DNA of 64,000 bases from Actinoplanes sp. KI2 (GCF_025630775.1 NZ_JAOSZE010000043.1:1-64000); one strand, 5' to 3'. Positions 51,275 to 60,315 are shown, counted from the first letter of the stretch. Made by a program: numbers and translations. The notes: generated by a model not told the origin, from the letters alone.

Positions 51275-52698
51275 CTACCCCGTCGGCCCCCGCGGCCTGG
51301 TGGAACCGGCGCAGCCTGCATTCGCGGCTGGCGCTGCTGGTCGCCGGGACGGTCGCGCTGGCCCTCGTGGCGTTCGCGGCGGCGTCCTGGATCGCCGTGC
51401 GGGAGCTGCAGGAGCATCGGATCAAGGCCCAGCTCAGCGCCGACGCGCAGGCCATCGCCCAGGCGCCCGGCCAGTGGGCGGCCGCCCGCCCGGAGCGGCC
51501 CGCCCCGGGCTTTCCCGGCGCCGGGCGGCCGGGCCGGGGCCCCCATCGCGGGGAGCTGGGGCCGCGCTGGCAGATCGTCGACGGGTCGGGCACCGTGATC
51601 AGCTCGCCGGACAACCCGCTGCCGGTGACCGCGCGGGGCCGGGCGGCGGCCTCGGGGCAGACCCGCCGGCACCCGGTGCAGGAGCGGGTGTCCATCGGCG
51701 GCAGCCACTACCAGATGCTGACGTTCCCGCTGAACGGCGGCGGCGCGGTGCAGGTGGCGATCAGCGAGGACGATTCCCGGCGTACGCTCACGGTTCTGGC
51801 GTTGCTGCTGGCCGCCGGTTGCGTGATCGGCATCGCGGCTGCGGCCCTCGCCGGCCGGGCGGTGGCCCGCACCGGCCTGCTCCCGGTGGAGCGGCTCACC
51901 TCCGCGGTCGAGGACGTCGCGGCCACCACCGATCTGACCCGGCCGATCGAGGTCACCGGCGAGGACGAGGTCGCCCGGCTGGGCCGCTCGGTGAACACGA
52001 TGCTCGCCGCGATCGACAGCTCCCGCCAGGCTCAGCGGGCGCTGGTCGAGGACGCCGGGCACGAGCTGCGCACGCCGCTGACCAGCATCCGCACCAACGT
52101 GGAGCTGCTGCTCGCGGTCGAGCGGCAGCCCGAGCTGGCGCATCGGCTGCCGCCGGAGGACCGCGCGAAACTGCTCTCCGATCTCGACGCGCAGGTGCGC
52201 GAGCTGGCTACGCTGACCACCGAGCTGGTCGAGCTCGCTCGCGAGGAGACCACCCGGGAGGAGCCGGAGCCGGTCGAGCTGAGCGATGTGGTGACAGCCG
52301 CGATCAATCGCGTACGGATCAGAGCGCCCGGCCTCACCTTCGACGCGGACCTGTCCCCGGTGACGGTGACCGGGCGCCCGGGCGAGCTCGAGCGCATGGT
52401 CGTGAACGTTCTCGACAACGCGGCCAAGTGGAGCCCGCCCGGCGGCGCGGTGACCACGACGCTCACCGGCGACGGGACGCTGACCGTCTCGGACACCGGG
52501 CCGGGCATCGCCGAGGACGACCTGCCGCACGTCTTCGATCGGTTCTACCGGGCCACCGCGGCGCGCTCGATGCCCGGATCGGGCCTGGGCCTGGCGATCG
52601 TGGCGCAGACCGCCGCCCAGCACGGCGGAACGGTCACGGCCGGTCCGAACCGGCCCCGGGGCACCACCGTGACGATCAGCCTGCCGGCGGACTCCTGA
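51271..52698 (+). CDS. Sensor histidine kinase
   Basis: 475 aa from GTG 51271. Membrane helices about 18-42 and 170-195 enclose an extracellular loop rich in Pro/Arg/Gly (about 75-105). HAMP about 195-250, H-box VEDAGHELRTPLTSIRTN (about 260), N-box NVLDNAAKWSPPG, G1 VSDTGPGIAEDDLPHVFDRF, G2 GSGLGLAIVAQTA. Partner of the preceding response regulator; may monitor envelope redox state, given the operon. Confidence 0.92.
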   Translation: MTTPSAPAAWWNRRSLHSRLALLVAGTVALALVAFAAASWIAVRELQEHRIKAQLSADAQAIAQAPGQWAAARPERPAPGFPGAGRPGRGPHRGELGPRWQIVDGSGTVISSPDNPLPVTARGRAAASGQTRRHPVQERVSIGGSHYQMLTFPLNGGGAVQVAISEDDSRRTLTVLALLLAAGCVIGIAAAALAGRAVARTGLLPVERLTSAVEDVAATTDLTRPIEVTGEDEVARLGRSVNTMLAAIDSSRQAQRALVEDAGHELRTPLTSIRTNVELLLAVERQPELAHRLPPEDRAKLLSDLDAQVRELATLTTELVELAREETTREEPEPVELSDVVTAAINRVRIRAPGLTFDADLSPVTVTGRPGELERMVVNVLDNAAKWSPPGGAVTTTLTGDGTLTVSDTGPGIAEDDLPHVFDRFYRATAARSMPGSGLGLAIVAQTAAQHGGTVTAGPNRPRGTTVTISLPADS

Positions 52699-52706
52699 TC
52701 GGAGCG

Positions 52707-53366
52707 TCAGGCCGGCCCGCCCAGCTGGTCGATCGAGCGCAGCGCCTCGATCACGCTGGAGATGTGCTCGCGCATCGACTCCTCGGCGACCTTCGGGTCG
52801 CCGGCGCGGATCGCCGCGATGATCCGCTCGTGCTGGGGCAGCGACTGCCGCGGCCGGCCGGGCAGCAGGGAGAGCACGAACTGGTGGCGGACCAGCTGGC
52901 CGCGCAGCGTGCCGACGATCCGATCGGCCGTGCGATGGCCGGCGATCTCGCGGATCAGCGCGTGCAGCCGGCCGTTCAGGTCGTGGTAGCGCCGATGCTC
53001 GCCGGCCTCGACCGCGCGCCGCATGAGCAGGCCGATCTCGTCGAGCTCGGAGGCGCGCCGGTCGTCGATCCGCTCGGCGGCCCGGGCGGCGATCAGGCCC
53101 TCGACCACCATGCGTACCTCGGTGATCTCGACCGCCTCGTCGAGTGACACCTTGCGCACCAGGGCGCCCCGGTTGCGCTGGGTCTCCACCAGGCCCTCGG
53201 CGGTCAGATCCTGCAGGGCGGCGCGCACGGTGAACCGGCTCGCCGTGAACCTGGTCATCAGCTGGGCCTCGACCAGCCGCTCACCGGGCAGGAACTCGCC
53301 CTTGAGGATCGCGTCGCGCAGGGCGTCGCTCACCTGCCGACGGTCACCGTCGCGCTCTGCCGCCAT
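52707..53366 (-). CDS. GntR-family regulator (FCD subfamily)
   Basis: 219 aa. GntR winged helix 8-75 (LRDAILKGEFLPGERLVEAQ, RFTVRAALQDLTAEGLV) and an FCD ligand domain (about 90-210) with metal-type His/Asp in YHDLNGRLHALIREIAGH and PQHERIIAAIRAGD. FCD proteins usually sense organic acids. No target is adjacent on its strand; the divergent PAS kinase gene or the lhgO locus 3.6 kb away are options. Inference only. Confidence 0.88.
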   Translation of the reverse strand: MAAERDGDRRQVSDALRDAILKGEFLPGERLVEAQLMTRFTASRFTVRAALQDLTAEGLVETQRNRGALVRKVSLDEAVEITEVRMVVEGLIAARAAERIDDRRASELDEIGLLMRRAVEAGEHRRYHDLNGRLHALIREIAGHRTADRIVGTLRGQLVRHQFVLSLLPGRPRQSLPQHERIIAAIRAGDPKVAEESMREHISSVIEALRSIDQLGGPA

Positions 53367-53561
53367 CGATATTCGTCGTCCTTGTAGTCGCCGCCGGACC
53401 GGGTGCGGGCAAGAATACCGCCCACCTGCGGCAACGCGCTGTCAGGCCGGGGACGGCGGGTCGTGTTCCGGGAACGCCAAAGGTACGACCAGTATCGGCC
53501 GTATTCTGCCGATATCCGGTCCGGGTAACCGGCACCAGTTTCGCGGGAAGGCCGCCCGACG

Positions 53562-55424
53562 ATGGAGGTCATCAAGCCGGCACTAGGCCGGAGCGCTGTG
53601 CCGCGGCCCCGGTACGCGCTGATCGCGGTGATCGCGGTGACCGTGCTGGCGGTGGTGGCCGCCGTGGCGCCGGCGCACATGCTCATGTTTGGCTGGGTGG
53701 CGCTGGGTCCCGCGCTCGCCGCCGCCTCGGCGAAGCCGAAGGTGGTGCTGGCCGTGGGCGGCTACTCGCTGGTCGCCGGATTCGCCATCTCCACCTGGCA
53801 GGGCCTGCTGGGCACGGCCGACCAGATCCTGCGGCTGCTGGTGCTGTTGTGCGTCACGGCGATCGGCTGGGCGATGGCCCGCCACCAGCTACGGCTGGAG
53901 CTGTCCGCCGCCAGCGCCGCCGAGGAGCGGGAGATGCTGGCCGCCCTGACCGAACAGTCCGCCGACGCGATCATCGGGAGCACGCTCGACGGCAACATCA
54001 CCACGTGGAACGGCGGCGCCGAGCGGATGTACGGCTACCGGGCGGACGAGGTGGTCGGCCACAAGCTGGCGACGTTTCTGTCACCATGGCACGCGGCGCG
54101 GGTGCCGGAAGCTCTGGAGCTGCTCCGGAAGGGCGAGCAGGTCCGCATCCCGGAGACGGAAGGCCGGCGCAGCGACGGCACTGTCTTCCCCTTGTCGATG
54201 GTCGTGTCGCCGATCCGGGACCGGCACGGCCGGGTGGTCGCGGCGGCCGCCACCGAGCGTGACCTCACCGAGGTGAAGCGGCGGGAGGCCGAGGAGAAGG
54301 CGGCCAAGGAGCGGCTGGAGCGGGCCACCCGGCTGGAGAGCCTCGGCCAGCTCGCCGGCGGCGTCGCTCACGACTTCAACAACCTGCTCGCGATCATCCT
54401 CAACTACACCGACTTCCTCGCCGAGCAGGTCACCGGGGACGGCGCCGGCGACCTCGCGCGGATCCGGGACGCGGCCGAGCGCGGCCGGACCCTGACCGGC
54501 GAGCTGCTGCTGTTCGCCAAGCGGGAGCCGACCCAGACGGAGATCGTCGACCTCAATGTGGTCGTCACCGACGCCGGCGACCTGCTGAGCCGCACCATCG
54601 GCTCCGGCGTCCGGCTCGAGTGCCGGCCGGGCCCGGACCGGGTACCGGTGCGCGCGAACCGCGGCCGGCTCGACCAGATCCTGCTCAACCTCGTCGTCAA
54701 CGCCCGGGACGCGATGCCCGACGGCGGCGTGGTGACGATCGGCACCGAGGCCGCCGAGCCGGCCGGCGACGCGGCCGAGTCGTTGCCGCCGGGGCGGTAC
54801 GCGACGCTGACCGTCCGCGACACCGGCACCGGCATGACGGACGAGGTGAAGAACCGGTTGTTCGAGCCGTTCTTCACGACCAAGCCGGCGGACCGGGGCA
54901 CCGGACTGGGGCTCGCGACCGTCTACGGCATCGTCGGCGACGCCGGCGGGCACATCGGCGTGGAGTCCGAACTGGGCGTGGGCACGACGTTCCGGATCCT
55001 GTTGCCGCTGGCCGAAGAGCCGGGCGAGTCGTCGGCGGAACCGGCCCGGACCCCGCCGGCGCAGGGCCACGGCGAACGGGTCGCGGTGCTCGACGACGAC
55101 CCCAGCGTGCGCGACCTCGTCGTCCGCATCCTGCGGGACAACGGATATCAAACCGTCGAGCTGACCGAGAATGCGCTCGCGGAGGCGGACCTGAGTGGCG
55201 TCGCGCTGCTGGTCACGGAGGCCGTGGGGCCCGCTGCCGCCGAGCACCTGCGCAGCCGGTTCCCGGGACTGCGCGTGCTGTACCTGTCCGGCCGGAGCGA
55301 GGCCGACCCGGCCCTGGTGGGCAAGCCGTTCACGTCGGCCGAGCTGCTCGCCGCCGTGGGCGACGCGCTGACCGCGCTCAGTCCCGCCCCATCCGGTCCC
55401 GCGGAGACAGGTGCTCCACGGTGA
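53562..55424 (+). CDS. PAS histidine kinase with pseudo-receiver
   Basis: 620 aa. Three or four membrane helices (about 20-110), PAS (about 125-240, STLDGNITTWNGGAERMYGY), HisKA with GGVAHDFNNLLAIILNYTDF (about 272), HATPase (VNARDAMPDGG, TGTGMTDEVKNRLFEPFFTT, GTGLGLATVYGI), then a C-terminal receiver-like domain (about 505-605). There the acidic pair DDDPS and Lys in VGKPF remain, but the phospho-Asp position reads LLVTEAVGP, that is Glu. So the receiver cannot be phosphorylated normally. Confidence 0.88.
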   Translation: MEVIKPALGRSAVPRPRYALIAVIAVTVLAVVAAVAPAHMLMFGWVALGPALAAASAKPKVVLAVGGYSLVAGFAISTWQGLLGTADQILRLLVLLCVTAIGWAMARHQLRLELSAASAAEEREMLAALTEQSADAIIGSTLDGNITTWNGGAERMYGYRADEVVGHKLATFLSPWHAARVPEALELLRKGEQVRIPETEGRRSDGTVFPLSMVVSPIRDRHGRVVAAAATERDLTEVKRREAEEKAAKERLERATRLESLGQLAGGVAHDFNNLLAIILNYTDFLAEQVTGDGAGDLARIRDAAERGRTLTGELLLFAKREPTQTEIVDLNVVVTDAGDLLSRTIGSGVRLECRPGPDRVPVRANRGRLDQILLNLVVNARDAMPDGGVVTIGTEAAEPAGDAAESLPPGRYATLTVRDTGTGMTDEVKNRLFEPFFTTKPADRGTGLGLATVYGIVGDAGGHIGVESELGVGTTFRILLPLAEEPGESSAEPARTPPAQGHGERVAVLDDDPSVRDLVVRILRDNGYQTVELTENALAEADLSGVALLVTEAVGPAAAEHLRSRFPGLRVLYLSGRSEADPALVGKPFTSAELLAAVGDALTALSPAPSGPAETGAPR

Positions 55425-55483
55425 TCCGGCCCCCTGCGTAATGTCCGATCCGCCACTCGCACCTGGCGCCCGGAACGATCTTT

Positions 55484-56713
55484 GTGCAGCATGGCGGGGT
55501 GCCGCCGTCATCTCCGTTCTCGCAAGCCCGTCAGCAGGCCCAGGCCCTCGCCGAGGGCGGGAATCCCGACGGGGCGCGGGACGTGCTCGAGCGGGCGATC
55601 GAGCTCGGGCGGGCCGATCTCGCCGCGGGGGACCGGGAGCTGCTGACCACCATGCAGCAGCTGGCCGCCCTCCATCGGCGGGCGGGGGATCCGGCCGCGG
55701 CGCGCCGGTTGCTCGAGGAGGCCTACGAGGCGGGCCGGCGGGTCGGCGAGGCGGATCCGGTGCTGGTGACCGTCGCGTACGACCTGGCGGTGGTGGCCGG
55801 CGAGCTCGGTAACCGGTACGAGGCCGGCAAGAACTACGGTCGGGTGGCGCAGTTCGGGCCGGGCGTGCTCGGTGCGGACCACCCGATGGTCGACCAGGCG
55901 CGCGCCTACCTCGCCGCGGAACCAGAGGCGGCACCCGCGGCACCCGCGTCGTCGCCTCCTGCCTCGCCGCCGGCGTCTGCCTCGTCAGCTCCTGCGTCGG
56001 CGCCGTCGTTCCCGGTGACGGCACCGCCGATGCCGCTGTCGCCGGTCGTCTCGGCCGCGCCGGCGCCCGTGCCGGTCGAGTGGACGGCGCCCGCCCGGCG
56101 CTCGCGGACGCCGTGGGTGCTGGGCGGTCTGGGCGCCGTCGTCCTGATCGTTCTCGCCGTGGTGGGTGTCGTGGTCCTCCGGCCGGGCGGCTCGTCCGGC
56201 GACGGCACCGCGCTGGGCCGGCCGGCCGGTCCGGGAGCGGCCACCACCGCGCCCACGAGCGCCGCCATCACGCCGGCGCCCACGAGCGCCGCCACCACGG
56301 GTCCGGCATCGGCGCCCGGGACGACCCGCATCGTCACGCCGGCCGACCGCAGCAAGGTGTCCTGGCCGTTCGACGCGCGTTTCACCGTCTCCGCCGCGGA
56401 CCTGGCAGCCACCTCGTCCGACACCGTGCTGGCGGTGTCGGTCTGCGTGGCCGGGATCTGCTACCTCGACGGGAACATCAAGTTCACCGACGGGGTCCCG
56501 GACCCGTACACGATCTATCTGGGCGACCGGAAGGGCGGCAACCACCAGGCGTGGGTGCTGCGCGTCGACCGGATCTCCAAGGTGACCTACGCCAAGCTCG
56601 TCAAGGATCGGGAGGCCGCGTTCGCGGACGGCACCTGGGGCGCCCGGGGCACCTCGATGTCCGACCTGAACGACCACCCGGTCAGCAGGGTCACGGTCAT
56701 CAAGTCGGCGTGA
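55484..56713 (+). CDS. TPR protein with single membrane helix
   Basis: 409 aa (GTG 55484 or GTG 55499). Tetratricopeptide-like helices about 10-135 (ARDVLERAIELGRADLAAGD, AARRLLEEAYEAGRRVGEAD), an Ala/Pro/Ser linker, one transmembrane helix (about 208-230), a Thr/Ala linker with a 27-bp-type imperfect repeat, and an extracellular domain of about 130 residues (TRIVTPADRSKVSWPFDARF, VCVAGICYLDGNIKFTDG) of unknown family. Cytoplasmic TPRs with outside sensor suggests signal relay. Confidence 0.7.
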   Translation: MQHGGVPPSSPFSQARQQAQALAEGGNPDGARDVLERAIELGRADLAAGDRELLTTMQQLAALHRRAGDPAAARRLLEEAYEAGRRVGEADPVLVTVAYDLAVVAGELGNRYEAGKNYGRVAQFGPGVLGADHPMVDQARAYLAAEPEAAPAAPASSPPASPPASASSAPASAPSFPVTAPPMPLSPVVSAAPAPVPVEWTAPARRSRTPWVLGGLGAVVLIVLAVVGVVVLRPGGSSGDGTALGRPAGPGAATTAPTSAAITPAPTSAATTGPASAPGTTRIVTPADRSKVSWPFDARFTVSAADLAATSSDTVLAVSVCVAGICYLDGNIKFTDGVPDPYTIYLGDRKGGNHQAWVLRVDRISKVTYAKLVKDREAAFADGTWGARGTSMSDLNDHPVSRVTVIKSA

Positions 56714-56830
56714 GTCGGGGCCCGGCATGGCCCGCGCGGGCTGCAACCAGGGCATGCCGCCGGGCGCGTGGTCGATCACGATTAGGGTTCCTACTATCCG
56801 GCCTTGCCCACGCGGACCCGAGGAGTGGTG

Positions 56831-56941
56831 ATGTTCGTACGTACCGACGAAATGCTTGCCGGAGGGGAGCGGACCGGCGCGGGCACCTGGGCCGACGTGC
56901 GACAGCCGGTTCCCGCGCTCGCGATCCACTTCGGGCGGTGA
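56831..56941 (+). CDS. 36-codon ORF resembling the EctC N-terminus
   Basis: MFVRTDEMLAGGERTGAGTW is the start; AGGAG sits 5 bp upstream of ATG 56831. The pattern M-x-V-R-T, Gly11, Arg14, Thr-Trp near 19-20 follows the first residues of ectoine synthase (about 130 aa), but the frame ends after 36 codons, 5 bp before lhgO. Leader ORF or gene remnant; translation would couple to lhgO. Resemblance rests on eye alone. Confidence 0.4.
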   Translation: MFVRTDEMLAGGERTGAGTWADVRQPVPALAIHFGR

Positions 56942-56946
56942 CCGGG

Positions 56947-58149
56947 ATGTCGGACGAGACGATCGGGATCATCGGGGCCGGCATCGTGGGCCTGGCCATC
57001 GGCCGCGAGCTCACCAAACGCCGTCCGGGCGCGCGGGTCGTGGTGGTGGAGAAGGAGAGCCGCGTCGCGGTGCACCAGACCGGGCACAACTCCGGGGTCG
57101 TGCACGCGGGCATCTACTATCAGCCGGGCAGCCTCAAGGCCCGGCTCTGCACCCGCGGCGCGGCGATGCTGCGCGAGTACTGCGCGGACCGCCAGTTGCC
57201 GTACGACGAATGCGGGAAGTTGGTCGTCGCGGTGACGGCGGACGACGTGACCCGGCTGGACGCCCTCGCCGCCCGTGCCGGGGTGAACCTGGTACCGGGG
57301 CTGCGGCGGGTCGGGCCGGAGGAGATCCGGGAGATCGAGCCGCACGGGACCGGGCTGGCCGCGCTGTACTCGCCGAAGACCGCGATCACCGACTACGTGC
57401 GGATCGCCCAGTCGTTCGCCGACGACATCGTGGCGGCCGGCGGCGAGGTGCGGTTCGCCTTCCCGGTCACCGCCGTGCGGCAGGATACCGGCGGCCTGTC
57501 CGTTTCCTCCCCGGCCGGCGAGGTGCGGGTCGACGAGCTGATCGTCTGCGCCGGCATCCAGAGCGACCTGGTGGCGGGGCTGGCGGGCGACACCGCGGCG
57601 CCCCGGATCATTCCGTTCCGCGGCGAGTACATGAAGGTCAAGCCCGAAAAATCCGATATGGTACGCGGGCTGATCTACCCGGTGCCCGACCCGCGGTACC
57701 CGTTCCTCGGCGTGCACTACACCCGTCGCGTGGACGGCACGCTCGAGGTGGGCCCGAACGCGGTGCTCGCCACCGCCCGCGAGGGCTACCGGCTGGCCGA
57801 CTTCTCGGCGCACGACCTGTGGGGGATCGCGTCCTGGCCGGGGGCCTGGCGGATGGCGGCCAAGCACTGGCGGACCGGCATCAAGGAGATGTACGGCTCG
57901 GTGTCCAAACGCGCCTACATGAAGGCGGCGCGCCGGTACGTCCCGGAGATCGGCGTGCAGGACGTCGTGCGGGCCGGCGCCGGCGTCCGGGCGCAGGCCC
58001 TGGACCGCGACGGCAGCCTGGTCGACGACTTCCGCATCCACCGGCTGGGGCGGGTCACGGCGATCCGCAACGCGCCCTCGCCGGCCGCGACGTCCAGCAT
58101 GGCCATCGCCGAGCACGTCCTCGACGTGATCGAGGGGAGGGCCGGATAG
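56947..58149 (+). CDS. lhgO: L-2-hydroxyglutarate oxidase
   Basis: 400 aa, full length. FAD Rossmann motif IGIIGAGIVGLAIGRELTKR, family signatures HQTGHNSGVVHAGIYYQPGS, KLVVAVTADDVTRLD, IIPFRGEYMKVKP, YPVPDPRYPFLGVHYTRRVD, VGPNAVLATAREGY and the C-terminal GAGVRAQALDRDGSLVDDF. Oxidises L-2-hydroxyglutarate to 2-oxoglutarate, passing electrons to the membrane quinone pool. ATG 56947. Confidence 0.92.
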   Translation: MSDETIGIIGAGIVGLAIGRELTKRRPGARVVVVEKESRVAVHQTGHNSGVVHAGIYYQPGSLKARLCTRGAAMLREYCADRQLPYDECGKLVVAVTADDVTRLDALAARAGVNLVPGLRRVGPEEIREIEPHGTGLAALYSPKTAITDYVRIAQSFADDIVAAGGEVRFAFPVTAVRQDTGGLSVSSPAGEVRVDELIVCAGIQSDLVAGLAGDTAAPRIIPFRGEYMKVKPEKSDMVRGLIYPVPDPRYPFLGVHYTRRVDGTLEVGPNAVLATAREGYRLADFSAHDLWGIASWPGAWRMAAKHWRTGIKEMYGSVSKRAYMKAARRYVPEIGVQDVVRAGAGVRAQALDRDGSLVDDFRIHRLGRVTAIRNAPSPAATSSMAIAEHVLDVIEGRAG

Positions 58150-58175
58150 GGCACGTTCCTGCCACCACTGCGTTA

Positions 58176-58194
58176 ACGTGACCTTTATTCACGT
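58176..58194. promoter_or_regulatory. Inverted repeat upstream of sphingomyelinase-like gene
   Basis: ACGTGA (58176-58181) and TCACGT (58189-58194) with a 7-nt spacer, 55 bp before the ATG. The TTAACGTGACC TTTATTCACG layout also recalls 11-bp PHO-box repeats, which would suit a phospholipid-degrading enzyme; weak. Confidence 0.4.
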
Positions 58195-58249
58195 ATGAGT
58201 TTTAGCGGGCGCATTCCATCGACGACCGTGAAAACCTACTGTCCGGTAC

Positions 58250-59581
58250 ATGTCTCGGATCGCGGCCGGTCTGGCCGCCGTCGTCACGGTGGGCGCCGTC
58301 CTCGTCCTGCCGCCCCACCCCGCCCTCGCCGCGAGCGGTTCCTTCACCGCCCTCACCTACAACGTCGCCGGGCTCCCCGAGGGCCTGTCCAGCGCGCCGA
58401 CCCCGCGCGACACGGCGACCACGGCCGTCGGGCAGCGCCTCGAGCCGTACGACATCGTGCACGTCCAGGAGGACTTCAACTACCACGCCAACCTGTACGC
58501 CGCCGACACGCACCCGTACCGGACGCCGACCAGCGGCGGGGCCGGGATCGGCAGCGGGCTCAACACGCTGTCGGACCTCGCCTACGACGCCGACGACTTC
58601 GAGCGGGTGCACTGGAACTCGTGCCAGCTCGACTCCGGCGACTGCCTGACCCCGAAGGGCTTCACCTTCATGCGGGAGCGGCTCGCCGAGGGCGTGTACG
58701 TGGACTTCTACAACATCCACACCAACGCGGGCACCAACGCCGGCGACCAGTCCTCGCGGGCGGACAACCTCAGCCAGCTCACCTCGTTCATCGCGTCCCA
58801 CTCGGCCGGGAACGCGGTGGTGGTCATGGGCGACTCCAATGCCCGCTACACCCGTACGGGTGACACGATCTTGAATTTCGCCCGGAGCAACGGCCTCACC
58901 GATGCGTGGGTGCAGCTGGAGCGCGGCGGCGTGCCGCCGGCGATCGGCACCGACGCGCTGCTCTGCGACGAAAACGCGATCACCGACACCTGCGAGGTGG
59001 TCGACAAGGTCCTCTACCGGAGCAGCAGGTTCGTCACCCTCGACGCCACCGCCTACCACAACGAGCACGCCGGTTTCCTCGAGACGTCGTCCGGGCTGAT
59101 GCTCAGCGACCACGACCCGATCAGCGTGCGGTTCACCTGGTCGACCACCGCGGCGTTCCAGATGAGCGAGCAGTTCGGCGGCCCGCACGGCGACTACTAC
59201 ACCGACATCGACCGCGTGCCGGCGGCCGGCCGGGCCGGCGTGCTCTCGATGCGCGCGGGCAGCCGGGTCGACCAGGTCGCGCTCACCCTGAGCACCGGCA
59301 CCGTGCTCGCACACGGCGGGACCGGCGGCACCGCCAGGTCGCTCACGCTGGGCAGCGGCGAGTACGTGACCTCGGCGAAGCTGTGCGAGGGCAAGTACAA
59401 CGGCACCACCCGCATCTTCTACGCCCAGTTCACCACCAGCACCGGCAACACCCTGGCCGGCGGCACCACGACCTCGGACTGCGTCACCCGCACGGCGCCC
59501 GGCGGCTGGCAGGTGGCCGGCTTCCAGGGCCGCTCCGGTGCCGAGGTCGACAAGCTCGGCTTCATCTACACCCAACGCTGA
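58250..59581 (+). CDS. Secreted sphingomyelinase C-like phosphodiesterase with jacalin-like domain
   Basis: 443 aa. Signal peptide 1-28. EEP catalytic domain about 30-300: TYNVAGLPEGLS, IVHVQEDFNYH (Glu), FYNIHTNAG, VVVMGDSNARYTRTGD (Asp-Asn type) and LMLSDHDPISVRF (His). C-terminal about 140 residues form a jacalin-like beta-prism (FGGPHGDYYTDID, GGTGGTARSLTLGSGEYVT, FQGRSGAEVDKLGF), a lectin module. Probably attacks phospholipids or sphingolipids outside the cell. Confidence 0.83.
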   Translation: MSRIAAGLAAVVTVGAVLVLPPHPALAASGSFTALTYNVAGLPEGLSSAPTPRDTATTAVGQRLEPYDIVHVQEDFNYHANLYAADTHPYRTPTSGGAGIGSGLNTLSDLAYDADDFERVHWNSCQLDSGDCLTPKGFTFMRERLAEGVYVDFYNIHTNAGTNAGDQSSRADNLSQLTSFIASHSAGNAVVVMGDSNARYTRTGDTILNFARSNGLTDAWVQLERGGVPPAIGTDALLCDENAITDTCEVVDKVLYRSSRFVTLDATAYHNEHAGFLETSSGLMLSDHDPISVRFTWSTTAAFQMSEQFGGPHGDYYTDIDRVPAAGRAGVLSMRAGSRVDQVALTLSTGTVLAHGGTGGTARSLTLGSGEYVTSAKLCEGKYNGTTRIFYAQFTTSTGNTLAGGTTTSDCVTRTAPGGWQVAGFQGRSGAEVDKLGFIYTQR

Positions 59582-59699
59582 GCCGACTGACTGATCACAG
59601 ACAGTTATCTACCGGCGCCGCCCGGGCCGGGTCTACCGTGCGGAGGGGCGGTGTCGCCCCGACGCTGCGCTGCTGGGGAGACGCCGCCGGGAGGTCAGG

Positions 59700-60173
59700 G
59701 TGCTCGCTGATGCCAGAAAAGAAAAGGCACTCGGCCCTTCCGTGCCGGTCGGGCTGGAGATTCCGGCGATCGGCGTACGGACCGACGTGGTGCCGATCGG
59801 GTCGCGGCCGGAGCGGGCACTCGACGTGCCGGCCGCGAGCGCGGACGCGCCGGTCGGCTGGGACCGCCGGACGCCCGCGCCGGGGGAGGCCGGGTCGTCG
59901 GTGATCGTCGGGCAGGCCGACGCGGTGGCGGACGGGCCGGCCGCGTTCGCCCGGCTGCGGCTGCTGCGGCCGGGCGACGAGATCCTGGTGGACCGGGCCG
60001 ACGGGGTCCGCGTCCGGTTCGTGGTGACCGGCGTCGGCCTCTACCCGCGCAAGGCCTTCCCGAACGAGCGGGTCTACGGCCACCGCGACCACCCGGAGCT
60101 GACCCTGGTGACCCGCGGCGGCACGATCGACAACACCAACCTTGTCGTGTACGCCCGGAGCGTGCCGGACTGA
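59700..60173 (+). CDS. Class F sortase homologue lacking catalytic His and Cys
   Basis: 157 aa from GTG 59700 (GGGAGG upstream). The sortase F barrel is recognisable from GLEIPAIGVRTDVVPIG through GDEILVDRADGVRVRFVVTG to DNTNLVVYARS. The motif normally GHVD reads VIVGQAD (CAG for His) and the TLVTCGG motif reads TLVTRGG (CGC for Cys). Each can be a single-base change from the active codon. No N-terminal membrane anchor either. It cannot be a transpeptidase; it may be decaying or repurposed. Confidence 0.82.
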   Translation: MLADARKEKALGPSVPVGLEIPAIGVRTDVVPIGSRPERALDVPAASADAPVGWDRRTPAPGEAGSSVIVGQADAVADGPAAFARLRLLRPGDEILVDRADGVRVRFVVTGVGLYPRKAFPNERVYGHRDHPELTLVTRGGTIDNTNLVVYARSVPD

Positions 60174-60174
60174 G

Positions 60175-60297
60175 CCTCGGGCGGCGCTCGGAGTCCCTCG
60201 GGCGGCGCTCGGAGTCCCTCAGGCGGCGCTCGGAGTCCCTCAGGAGGCGCTCGGAGTCTCTCAGGAGGCGCTGGGAGTCCCTCAGGCGGCGGCCGGG
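60175..60297. repeat. 21-bp tandem array after sortase-like gene
   Basis: Five full units at 60175, 60196, 60217, 60238, 60259 plus a partial at 60280, consensus CCTCAGGCGGCGCTCGGAGTC with point changes. Period 21 keeps both strands open (AALGVPQ heptads forward). It starts one base after the sortase-like stop and runs to 19 bp before the next GTG. Confidence 0.95.
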
Positions 60298-60315
60298 CCG
60301 ACCGATGCTGCGGAC

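Noticed and set aside
58176..58194. PHO box controlling the sphingomyelinase-like gene
   Set aside because: Only loosely fits 11-bp GTTCACC repeats; kept as an unassigned inverted repeat.
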